Below, one piece after another: positions 52,954-60,515 of a stretch of DNA of 64,000 bases. Position 1 is the first letter of the stretch, and each line of letters begins with the position of its first letter. The notes beneath the pieces were generated by a model. It ran no database searches, was not told the DNA's origin, and saw nothing but the letters and a program-made list of their open reading frames with translations. This DNA comes from Martinezella lusitana. GTDB taxonomy: Bacteria; Pseudomonadota; Alphaproteobacteria; Rhizobiales; Rhizobiaceae. The DNA is taken from assembly GCF_010668395.1 (NCBI RefSeq), contig NZ_WUEY01000018.1, forward strand, positions 62,001 through 126,000, read 5' to 3'. A program made the translations under genes and the position numbers.

Positions 52954-54267
52954 ATGGCGCGGGCGCTGCCGCATGAGCGGGTTCAATACGTGGTCGAGGG
53001 CGGCTTCAGGCTGTCGGGCGAAATCGAGCCGAGCGGCAACAAGAATGCCGCGCTGCCGATCATCGCCGCATCGCTTCTGACCGATCAGCGGGTCGAGCTC
53101 AGCAATGTGCCGCGCATTCGCGATGTCGAGGCGCTGGTGGAGCTGATCCAGTCGGTCGGTGCCAAGGTGCGCTGGCTCGGGCGCAACGAGCTTGAAATCG
53201 AAGCGCGCGAACTGCGGCCGGCCAATCTCGATCCCGATCTCTGCGCCCGCATTCGCGCCTCCATCCTGCTCGCCGGCCCGATGCTGGCGCGCTGCGGCGA
53301 GATCACCCTGCCGCCGCCCGGCGGTGATGTCATCGGCCGTCGCCGCGTCGACACGCATTTCCTGGCGCTGGAACAGCTCGGCACCAGGATCGAGGTCAAC
53401 AGCGTCTACAGCTTCCGCACGGAAGGGCTGCGCGGCGCGGATGTCTTCCTCGACGAGCCGTCCGTGACGGCGACGGAAAATGCGCTTTGCGCTGCCGTTG
53501 TCGCCGAGGGCACGACCATCCTGCGCAATTGCGCCTCCGAGCCGCATGTGCAGGACCTGGCGCGTTTCCTCATCGCCATGGGTGCGCGCATCGAGGGGGT
53601 CGGAACCAACATGATGACGATCCATGGCGGCCAGCCGCTCGGCGCCGTCACGCACCGGATCGGCCCGGATCACAACGAAGTCGGTTCGCTGATCGGCCTT
53701 GCCGCCGTGACCGGTTCGGAAATCACCATCCGTAGGGCCGGCGTCGAGCATCTGCGCTCCACACTGATGACCTTCGAGCGCCTGGGCATCCGCTGCCAGA
53801 TCGACCGCGACGATCTCATCATCCGCTCCGGCCAGGAGATGAAGATCCAGCCCGATTTCGGCGGCCATATTCCGAAGATCGAAGATCAGCCCTGGCCGGC
53901 CTTTCCGGCCGATACCATGTCGATCGCCATCGTCACCGCCACGCAATGCGACGGCGTCGTGCTGATGTTCGAGAAGATGTTCGAAAGCCGCATGTTCTTC
54001 GTCGACAAGCTGATCGCCATGGGCGCGCGCATCGTGCTGTGCGACCCGCACCGCGCCATTGTCGCCGGTCCCTCGAAGCTGCGCGCCGCCCAGCTCGAAA
54101 GCCCCGACATCCGCGCCGGCATGGCCATGCTGATCGCGGCGATGTGCGCCGAGGGTACCAGCGTCATCAACAATGCCCAGCAGATCGAGCGTGGCTACGA
54201 GCGCATCGAGGAGCGGCTGAACGCCATGGGTGCCCGGATCACCCGCATTCCGCCGCGCGAGGCGTGA
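52954..54267 (+). CDS. murA: MurA paralogue with Asp for the catalytic Cys
   Basis: This 437-residue EPT-family protein is an enolpyruvyl transferase like MurA, which makes UDP-GlcNAc-enolpyruvate for peptidoglycan. The N-terminal SGNKNAALP carries the conserved Lys-Asn pair and RIRASILLAGPMLAR the next substrate loop. At the cysteine position the motif is GGDVIG (Asp125) instead of GGCxIG. The same replacement is known from MurA of Mycobacterium and Chlamydia and gives fosfomycin insensitivity. Rhizobia usually have a second, Cys-type murA elsewhere. ATG 52954 has AGGAAGG upstream; a longer frame from 52894 is unlikely. Confidence 0.9.
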   Translation: MARALPHERVQYVVEGGFRLSGEIEPSGNKNAALPIIAASLLTDQRVELSNVPRIRDVEALVELIQSVGAKVRWLGRNELEIEARELRPANLDPDLCARIRASILLAGPMLARCGEITLPPPGGDVIGRRRVDTHFLALEQLGTRIEVNSVYSFRTEGLRGADVFLDEPSVTATENALCAAVVAEGTTILRNCASEPHVQDLARFLIAMGARIEGVGTNMMTIHGGQPLGAVTHRIGPDHNEVGSLIGLAAVTGSEITIRRAGVEHLRSTLMTFERLGIRCQIDRDDLIIRSGQEMKIQPDFGGHIPKIEDQPWPAFPADTMSIAIVTATQCDGVVLMFEKMFESRMFFVDKLIAMGARIVLCDPHRAIVAGPSKLRAAQLESPDIRAGMAMLIAAMCAEGTSVINNAQQIERGYERIEERLNAMGARITRIPPREA

Positions 54268-54293
54268 CGGCGCTCTTCGAGAGCGAAAGGAGA

Positions 54294-54773
54294 CTATGCG
54301 ATCGCCTTGCGCATCTCGATCGACGTCGTGCGATCGAAGCCGGAATGGCGATTCTCGGCCGTTTTCTGGAAACCCCAGGCAGCGAAAGTGGCGTGATTGT
54401 CGATAAGCTCGATACGCGTTTCCAGCCGTAGAGTGCTGAGTCCAAGCTCTCGCGCTATGGCCTCCGCTGCGCCGAGCAGGCGTTTGCCGATGCCCTTGCC
54501 CTGGGCTGCGGGAAGCACCGCCAGCTTGCCGATATATAGCGCTTCCGCTTCCGGCCGACAAAAAATACAGCCGGCTATTCGATTGCCGTCGAAGGCAACA
54601 TAGCCGATTTCCTCGCCGGCCTTTGCCTTCAGCGCTTGCGGCGTGAGCGCGAGCGCGGAGGAGGGCGGATCGATCCGTCCATCCATATAGGCGAAGGACA
54701 TAAGGATCAGATCGAGCAAAGCGTCCCAGCCGTCGAAGCTGCCGTCCAGGCGGCGAAGCAGGATATCGCTCAT
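54294..54773 (-). CDS. GNAT acetyltransferase
   Basis: This 159-residue protein has the GNAT motif A: LYIGKLAVLPAAQGKGIGKRLL near residue 78 and NHATFAAWGFQKTAE near 128. ILMSFAYMDGRIDPP near 24 resembles the PA4534-like class. Its start overlaps the moeB stop by four bases, so the two are coupled. Confidence 0.87.
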   Translation of the reverse strand: MSDILLRRLDGSFDGWDALLDLILMSFAYMDGRIDPPSSALALTPQALKAKAGEEIGYVAFDGNRIAGCIFCRPEAEALYIGKLAVLPAAQGKGIGKRLLGAAEAIARELGLSTLRLETRIELIDNHATFAAWGFQKTAENRHSGFDRTTSIEMRKAIA

Positions 54774-55540
54774 TCGGCGGCGACCCGGGCGCGTTTGCGG
54801 CGATAGCGCACGGTTTCGAATCGCGCCGAAAGCCCGTCATAGAGCAGCAGGCGACCCACCAGCGGCTCGCCGATGCCGGTAATGAGCTTGATCGCCTCCA
54901 TCGCCATCAGCGTGCCGATGACGCCGGTAAGTGCGCCGATGATGCCGGCTTCCGCGCAGCTGGGGATGAGGCCTTCCGGCGGCGGTGCGGGAAACAGATC
55001 GCGATAGCGTGGGTTGAGGTTGCCATCGGCGTCGTTTTCATAGGGCTTCAGCGTGGTCACCGACCCGTCGAAGCGGCCGACTGCGCCGGTCACGAGCGGC
55101 AGACGCGCCGCCTCGGCCGCATCGGCGGCGGCATAGCGCGTATCGAAATTGTCGGAACCGTCGATGACGAGATCGAAGCCGGCAAGGTGCCGCGTGGCGT
55201 TATCGGGGCTGAACCGTTCCTCGAATCGGATGACGCGAACATGCGGGTTCAATCGCGCAATGGCGTCGGCGGCACTCTGCGTCTTCAGCTCGCCGATCGT
55301 GCCCGTATCGTGAATCACCTGCCGCTGCAGGTTGGAAAGCGAAACGCGGTCGTCATCGGCAATGCCGAGCGTGCCGACACCGGCGGCGGCGAGATATTGC
55401 AGCACCGGCGCACCGAGACCGCCGGCGCCGATGACGAGCACGCGCGCCGCTTTCAATCGCTGCTGGCCGGCGCCTCCGACCTCGGGAAGGAGGATGTGGC
55501 GGTGATAACGGGTGATTTCGTCTGAGCTCAGGGGATCCAT
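54770..55540 (-). CDS. moeB: MoeB/ThiF-family adenylyltransferase
   Basis: It activates the C-terminal glycine of MoaD or ThiS by AMP transfer. The 256-residue protein has the nucleotide loop GAGGLGAP (37-44), DDDRVSLSNLQRQ near 62, and DGSDNFDTRYAA near 127 with the catalytic aspartate. The first zinc CxxC is replaced (NPRYRDLFP where E. coli has a CxxC loop); one cysteine remains in IPSCAEAG. The zinc-less form probably holds its fold another way. Confidence 0.9.
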   Translation of the reverse strand: MDPLSSDEITRYHRHILLPEVGGAGQQRLKAARVLVIGAGGLGAPVLQYLAAAGVGTLGIADDDRVSLSNLQRQVIHDTGTIGELKTQSAADAIARLNPHVRVIRFEERFSPDNATRHLAGFDLVIDGSDNFDTRYAAADAAEAARLPLVTGAVGRFDGSVTTLKPYENDADGNLNPRYRDLFPAPPPEGLIPSCAEAGIIGALTGVIGTLMAMEAIKLITGIGEPLVGRLLLYDGLSARFETVRYRRKRARVAAE

Positions 55541-55576
55541 GCACGCAACTCTATCACAATCGCGGCGCAGGAGACG

Positions 55577-56704
55577 CTAGGATTTCGTAATGCCGCCATG
55601 CGCGACGTTAAAGAATTGCGCGCGTTCGCCGAGGGCCGAGAACATGGCCTTGTCCGTGCCGGTCATGAAGGACTGCCCGCCCAGCGCGTTGATGAGATCG
55701 AAGAGAGCCGCGCGCCGGCCTTCGTCGAGATGCGCGGCGATTTCATCGAGCAGCAGGATCGGCGCATGGCCGGTCAAATTGCCGACAAGGCGCGCATGAG
55801 CAAGAATGAGGCCGACAAGCAGGGCTTTCTGCTCGCCCGTCGAGCAGCGTTCTGCTTCCATGTCCTTTTCGCGATGACGCACGAGGAGGTCGACACGATG
55901 CGGACCATCCAGGGTGCGGCCGGCAGCCGCGTCACGGTAACGCCCTTCGCGCAGCATGTCGGCGTAGGTGTCTTCCAGATCGACGGCCGGCCGGTCGAAC
56001 TGCCCGTCGAGGAAGCCCGAAAGCTCCAGGGCTGCCGAGGGAAAAGGCGTCGTCTCGCGCGTTTCGGCGATCAGCCGCGAGAGAAGGCCGAGCATCTCTT
56101 GCCGCGCGATCGCCATGGCGATGCCGAGGCTCGCCATCTGCTCTTCGATGCCTGCAAGCCAGGATGGATCGAACCGGCTTTCGGACAAGAGCTTGTTGCG
56201 GCTGCGCATGGCGCGCTCGAAATCGCTGGCGCGGCGCCCGTGTGCCGGATCGAGCGATAGCACCAGCCGGTCGAGGAAACGGCGGCGTTCCGAGGAGCCG
56301 CCCGTGAACAGGCCGTCCATGGCCGGCGTCAGCCAGAGAACGCGCAAATGGTCGGTCAGTTCGTCCACCGTCTTGGCCGGCGTGCCGTTGATTCTGAGCC
56401 TGCGGGCGGCGGTCTCGTCGCTCGTATCGATACCGGTGCCGATTTCGACTGTTCCCTCCATGCCCTCAAGCTCGGTGAAGATCGAAAATCCGCCCGGAGC
56501 ATTGACGCGGGTGATATCGGCATAGGCGGCGCGGCGCAGGCCGCGCCCGGGCGACAGCAGCGAAACCGCTTCCATAAGATTGGTCTTGCCGACGCCATTG
56601 TCGCCGGTCAGCACCACATGCCGCTCGTCAAGCGCCAGCGCCGCCGCCGCATAGTTGCGGAAGTCGGTGAGCTTCAGGCGCGAGATGAAAACCCTGTTCG
56701 GCAT
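55577..56704 (-). CDS. recF: DNA replication/repair protein RecF
   Basis: RecF is an SMC-like ATPase that with RecOR loads RecA on gapped DNA. The 375-residue protein has the Walker A TGDNGVGKTNLMEA near residue 33, the signature LSTGEQKALLVGLILAHA-type sequence (here CSTGEQKALL near 300), Walker B ILLLDEIAAHLDEGRR and D-loop. ATG 56704 fits the family (MPNRVFISRLKLTDFRNY). It is 36 bases upstream of moeB. Confidence 0.95.
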   Translation of the reverse strand: MPNRVFISRLKLTDFRNYAAAALALDERHVVLTGDNGVGKTNLMEAVSLLSPGRGLRRAAYADITRVNAPGGFSIFTELEGMEGTVEIGTGIDTSDETAARRLRINGTPAKTVDELTDHLRVLWLTPAMDGLFTGGSSERRRFLDRLVLSLDPAHGRRASDFERAMRSRNKLLSESRFDPSWLAGIEEQMASLGIAMAIARQEMLGLLSRLIAETRETTPFPSAALELSGFLDGQFDRPAVDLEDTYADMLREGRYRDAAAGRTLDGPHRVDLLVRHREKDMEAERCSTGEQKALLVGLILAHARLVGNLTGHAPILLLDEIAAHLDEGRRAALFDLINALGGQSFMTGTDKAMFSALGERAQFFNVAHGGITKS

Positions 56705-56814
56705 CGGTCTTTCGGATTCTTGATCGATGGCCGAGGGGTATGCCGAACATTGGCCAAGTGCAAGGTTTTTGCCGCCAGTTTCCGGGGCAGTGGAATGGAA
56801 TGACGTCAGCGGCC

Positions 56815-56987
56815 ACCCTCGTTCCATCGACAGGCTCAGGATGAGGGTGGAGTGAGCTTCGGGTTGAGGTTGATCGAAGCAGCAGGCCGAGCGAGAGAAT
56901 CGGTCTCATGATGAAAAGGGGGCGGTGTGCAGTGCGGATCGGCCCTCATGCTGAGAAGGCCCGCAGGGCCGTCTCGAACCACGAGGG
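56815..56987. repeat. dispersed CCCTCA-type palindromic repeats
   Basis: Two imperfect palindromes, 56815-56848 (ACCCTCGTTCC with GGATGAGGGT) and 56943-56987 (CCCTCATGCTGAGAAGGCCC with CTCGAACCACGAGGG), are of the kind found between rhizobial genes. They lie between recF and the dnaJ terminator in a 372-base region that otherwise shows no gene. Confidence 0.55.
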
Positions 56988-57007
56988 CGGGTGATTCGCC
57001 GCCAAAC

Positions 57008-57037
57008 AAAAAATCCGGCCGAATCATCGGCCGGATT
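57008..57037 (-). terminator. rho-independent terminator of dnaK-dnaJ
   Basis: A perfect 11-bp stem AATCCGGCCGA/TCGGCCGGATT (57012-57022 with 57027-57037), loop ATCA, is followed on the minus strand by TTTGTTTGG. Confidence 0.85.
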
Positions 57038-57076
57038 CATGTGAAACACTTTGATTCGTCGCCCGGTCTTTGCGGC

Positions 57077-58222
57077 TCAGTCGCTGAACGTATCGAAGAA
57101 ATCCTTCATGCGGGCAAAGAAGCCGGTCGATTCGGGATTGTTGTCCTTCGAAGAGATCTGCTCGAACTCCTGCAGAAGTTCGCGCTGGCGCTTGGTGAGC
57201 TTTTGCGGCGTCTCGATCTGGATTTGGATATAGAGATCGCCGATCTGGCTCGAACGCAGCACCGGCATGCCCTTGGCCTTCAGGCGGAACTGCTTTCCGA
57301 CCTGCGTTCCCTCGGGAACGGTGACGCGTGACTTGGTGCCGTCGAGAGTTGCCACATCGAAGGTGCCGCCGAGCGCCGCCGTCGTCATCGAAATCGGCAC
57401 GGCGCAATAGAGATCGGCGCCATCCCGCTGGAAGAACTCATGCGGCTTGACGGACAGGAAGATGTAGAGATCGCCCGCGGGCCCGCCACGCAGACCTGCT
57501 TCGCCTTCGCCCTGCAGGCGGATGCGCGTGCCGTCTTCGATGCCGGCCGGAATGTTGACGGAGAGCGAACGCTCCTCGGTCACGCGGCCCTGGCCGTGAC
57601 ATTTCGTGCAGGGATCGGGAATGATCTGGCCGCGGCCATGACAGGTCGGGCAGGTGCGCTCGACCGAGAAGAAACCCTGAGCGGCGCGCACCCGGCCGGA
57701 GCCCTGGCAGGTGCCGCAGGTCTTCGGCTGCGTGCCGGGCTTGGCGCCCGAGCCGGAACAGACGTCGCAGGTGATCGAGGTCGGCACGCGAATCTGCGCC
57801 GTCTTGCCGATGAAGGCTTCCTCGAGTGAGATTTCCATATTGTAGCGAAGATCGGCGCCGCGCTCGCGACCGCCGGAAGAGCGACCGCGCGCGCGTCCGC
57901 CACCCATCATCTCGCCGAAGATATCCTCGAAGATATCCGAGAAGCCGCCGCCGCCGAAACCGGCTCCGAAGCCGCCACCGCCGCCCATGCCACCATGCTC
58001 GAAAGCAGCGTGGCCATAGCGGTCATAGGCTGCGCGCTTCTGCGGATCCTTGAGCGTTTCGTATGCTTCGTTGATTTCCTTGAACTTCCGCTCGGCGCTG
58101 CTGTCGTCCGGGTTCTTGTCCGGATGAAATTGCATTGCCAGCTTGCGAAAGGCGCTCTTCAGCTCTTTCTCGTCCGCCGTTTTTGAGACGCCCAATGTCT
58201 CGTAAAAATCCGCTTTTGCCAT
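57077..58222 (-). CDS. dnaJ: chaperone DnaJ
   Basis: DnaJ stimulates DnaK ATPase and delivers substrates. The 381-residue protein has the J domain with HPDKN (33-37), a Gly/Phe-rich linker (GGGGGFGAGFGGGGF), a zinc finger with four CxxCxGxG repeats (CDVCSGSG, CGTCQGSG, CPTCHGRG, CTKCHGQG) and two C-terminal substrate domains. It follows dnaK by 83 bases that hold a perfect 9-bp hairpin (58250-58271). Confidence 0.97.
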   Translation of the reverse strand: MAKADFYETLGVSKTADEKELKSAFRKLAMQFHPDKNPDDSSAERKFKEINEAYETLKDPQKRAAYDRYGHAAFEHGGMGGGGGFGAGFGGGGFSDIFEDIFGEMMGGGRARGRSSGGRERGADLRYNMEISLEEAFIGKTAQIRVPTSITCDVCSGSGAKPGTQPKTCGTCQGSGRVRAAQGFFSVERTCPTCHGRGQIIPDPCTKCHGQGRVTEERSLSVNIPAGIEDGTRIRLQGEGEAGLRGGPAGDLYIFLSVKPHEFFQRDGADLYCAVPISMTTAALGGTFDVATLDGTKSRVTVPEGTQVGKQFRLKAKGMPVLRSSQIGDLYIQIQIETPQKLTKRQRELLQEFEQISSKDNNPESTGFFARMKDFFDTFSD

Positions 58223-58249
58223 TAAGGATAAGACCCCGGAAATGGATTT

Positions 58250-58271
58250 CCGGCTGCCCGAAGGCAGCCGG
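58250..58271 (-). other. dnaK-dnaJ intergenic hairpin
   Basis: CCGGCTGCC-CGAA-GGCAGCCGG, a perfect stem-loop without a U tract, lies between dnaK and dnaJ. It may stabilise or process the dnaK message rather than terminate it, giving more DnaK than DnaJ. Confidence 0.5.
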
Positions 58272-58305
58272 ATCTAAGTCTCTCAGAGAACCTTTCGGTT
58301 CACGC

Positions 58306-60222
58306 TTATGCAGACCGCTTGCGGTCGTCATCGTCCTTGATTTCCTCGTAGTCGGCATCGACGACGTCGTCCTTGCCGGCTGCCGAAGCATCGGCCGAGG
58401 GGCCTTCAGCCTGCTGGGATTCATAGATCGCCTGGCCGAGCTTCATGGAAACTTCCATGAGGGTCTGGGTCTTGGCCTTGATGTCTTCTGCATCCGGCTC
58501 GGAAGCTTCCGTTGCCGTCTTCAGCGCAGCGATCGCGTCGGAGATCGCGGTGCGATCGGCTTCGCTGACCTTGTCGCCGTAATCCTTCAGCGACTTCTCG
58601 CTGGAATGGATCAGGCTTTCAGCCTGGTTCTTGGCTTCGACGCCTTCGCGACGCTTCTTGTCTTCAGCGGCGTGGGCTTCCGCATCCTTGACCATCTTTT
58701 CGATGTCGGCGTCGGAAAGACCGCCGGAAGCCTGGATGCGGATCTGCTGTTCCTTGCCGGTGCCCTTGTCCTTGGCCGAAACCTGGACGATGCCGTTGGC
58801 GTCGATATCGAAGGTGACTTCGATCTGCGGTACGCCACGCGGTGCCGGCGGCAGGCCGACGAGGTCGAACTGGCCGAGCAGCTTGTTGTCGGCGGCCATT
58901 TCGCGCTCGCCCTGCGATACGCGGATGGTCACGGCCGACTGGTTGTCATCGGCGGTCGAGAAGGTCTGCGACTTCTTCGTCGGGATCGTCGTGTTGCGCT
59001 CGATCAGACGGGTGAAGACGCCACCCAGCGTTTCGATGCCGAGCGACAGCGGGGTCACGTCGAGCAGCAGAACGTCCTTGACGTCGCCCTGCAGAACGCC
59101 GGCCTGGATAGCGGCGCCGAGTGCGACGACTTCATCCGGGTTGACGCCCTTGTGCGGCTCCTTGCCGAACAGCTGCTTGACGACTTCCTGTACCTTCGGC
59201 ATGCGGCTCATGCCGCCGACCAGAACGACTTCATCGATTTCGGCAGCGGTAACGCCGGCATCCTTGAGGGCTGCCTTGCACGGAGCGATGGTGCGCTGAA
59301 CGAGATCGTCGACCAGGCTTTCCAGCTTGGCGCGGGTCAGCTTCAGCGTCAGGTGCTTCGGGCCGGTGGCGTCTGCCGTGATGAAGGGCAGGTTGATTTC
59401 GGTCTGCTGAGCGGAAGACAGCTCGATCTTGGCCTTTTCGGCAGCTTCCTTGAGGCGCTGCAGAGCAAGCTTGTCGCCCTTGAGGTCGATGCCGTTGTCC
59501 TTCTTGAACTCGGCAACGAGATATTCGACGAGACGCATGTCGAAGTCTTCACCGCCGAGGAAGGTGTCGCCGTTGGTCGACTTCACTTCGAAGACGCCGT
59601 CGCCGATTTCCAGGATGGAGATATCGAAGGTGCCGCCGCCAAGGTCGTAAACGGCGATGGTCTTGCCGTCCTTCTTGTCGAGGCCGTAGGCAAGTGCCGC
59701 AGCCGTCGGCTCGTTGATGATTCGCAGAACTTCAAGGCCGGCGATGCGGCCGGCATCCTTGGTTGCCTGGCGCTGCGCGTCGTTGAAGTATGCGGGAACG
59801 GTGATGACGGCCTTTTCGACCTTTTCGCCGAGATAGGATTCAGCGGTTTCCTTCATCTTCTGAAGGATCATTGCGGAAATCTGTGCGGGCGAATAGCCCT
59901 TGCCTTGGGCTTCGACCCAGGCGTCGCCATTGTCACCCTTGACGATCGTGAAGGGAACGAGGTGCTTGTCCTTCTCGACGGTCGGATCTTCGTAGCGGCG
60001 GCCGATCAGGCGCTTGACAGCGAAGAGGGTATTCGTGGGGTTCGTGACAGCCTGGCGCTTGGCCGGCTGGCCGACGAGACGTTCGCCATCGTCGGAGAAG
60101 GCAACCATCGACGGGGTGGTGCGGGCGCCTTCGGCATTTTCGATCACTTTCGCGTCTTTACCGTCCATGACGGCGACGCAGGAATTTGTAGTTCCAAGGT
60201 CGATACCAATTACTTTTGCCAT
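58306..60222 (-). CDS. dnaK: chaperone DnaK (Hsp70)
   Basis: The 638-residue protein has the N-terminal ATPase (GIDLGTTNSCV near 6, AYGLDKKDGKTIAVYDLGGGTFDISIL near 175, VVLVGGMSRMP near 335), the linker DVKDVLLLDVTPLSLGIE near 385, the substrate-binding domain and a lid, ending in a KDDD-rich tail. AAGGAGAG precedes the ATG. A heat-shock-type promoter lies 110 bases upstream. Confidence 0.98.
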   Translation of the reverse strand: MAKVIGIDLGTTNSCVAVMDGKDAKVIENAEGARTTPSMVAFSDDGERLVGQPAKRQAVTNPTNTLFAVKRLIGRRYEDPTVEKDKHLVPFTIVKGDNGDAWVEAQGKGYSPAQISAMILQKMKETAESYLGEKVEKAVITVPAYFNDAQRQATKDAGRIAGLEVLRIINEPTAAALAYGLDKKDGKTIAVYDLGGGTFDISILEIGDGVFEVKSTNGDTFLGGEDFDMRLVEYLVAEFKKDNGIDLKGDKLALQRLKEAAEKAKIELSSAQQTEINLPFITADATGPKHLTLKLTRAKLESLVDDLVQRTIAPCKAALKDAGVTAAEIDEVVLVGGMSRMPKVQEVVKQLFGKEPHKGVNPDEVVALGAAIQAGVLQGDVKDVLLLDVTPLSLGIETLGGVFTRLIERNTTIPTKKSQTFSTADDNQSAVTIRVSQGEREMAADNKLLGQFDLVGLPPAPRGVPQIEVTFDIDANGIVQVSAKDKGTGKEQQIRIQASGGLSDADIEKMVKDAEAHAAEDKKRREGVEAKNQAESLIHSSEKSLKDYGDKVSEADRTAISDAIAALKTATEASEPDAEDIKAKTQTLMEVSMKLGQAIYESQQAEGPSADASAAGKDDVVDADYEEIKDDDDRKRSA

Positions 60223-60331
60223 GTCATTCTCTCCTTGAAGCAAGCTGTCGGAACCCCTGTCAGGCATTCCATTGACAGCCCCTTACGGGATGGTCTTGAG
60301 GATTGCGCAGCCATGACTGCGGTGATGCCGC

Positions 60332-60362
60332 GTATATAAGTAGCGGTTTTACTGACTGCAAG
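60332..60362 (-). promoter_or_regulatory. RpoH-type heat-shock promoter of dnaK
   Basis: On the minus strand CTTGCA (60362-60357) and CTTATATA (60340-60333) are 16 bases apart. This fits the alphaproteobacterial sigma-32 pattern CTTGNN-N16/17-CNTATNT. It is the right distance from the dnaK start for a leader of about 100 bases. Confidence 0.6.
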
Positions 60363-60515
60363 GCAGGAAATAGCCTGAAATCCAGCAAAACAAATGGTTT
60401 GTCGTCCAAATTCCGCTCGGCCCTATGTGCGCCGCGGGCCGGTGGATTTGACGCGACCGCGTATCAGAGCAGCCTTGCGGCAGCCATGCAAGCGGCAAGG
60501 TGCAAAATTGCGATT

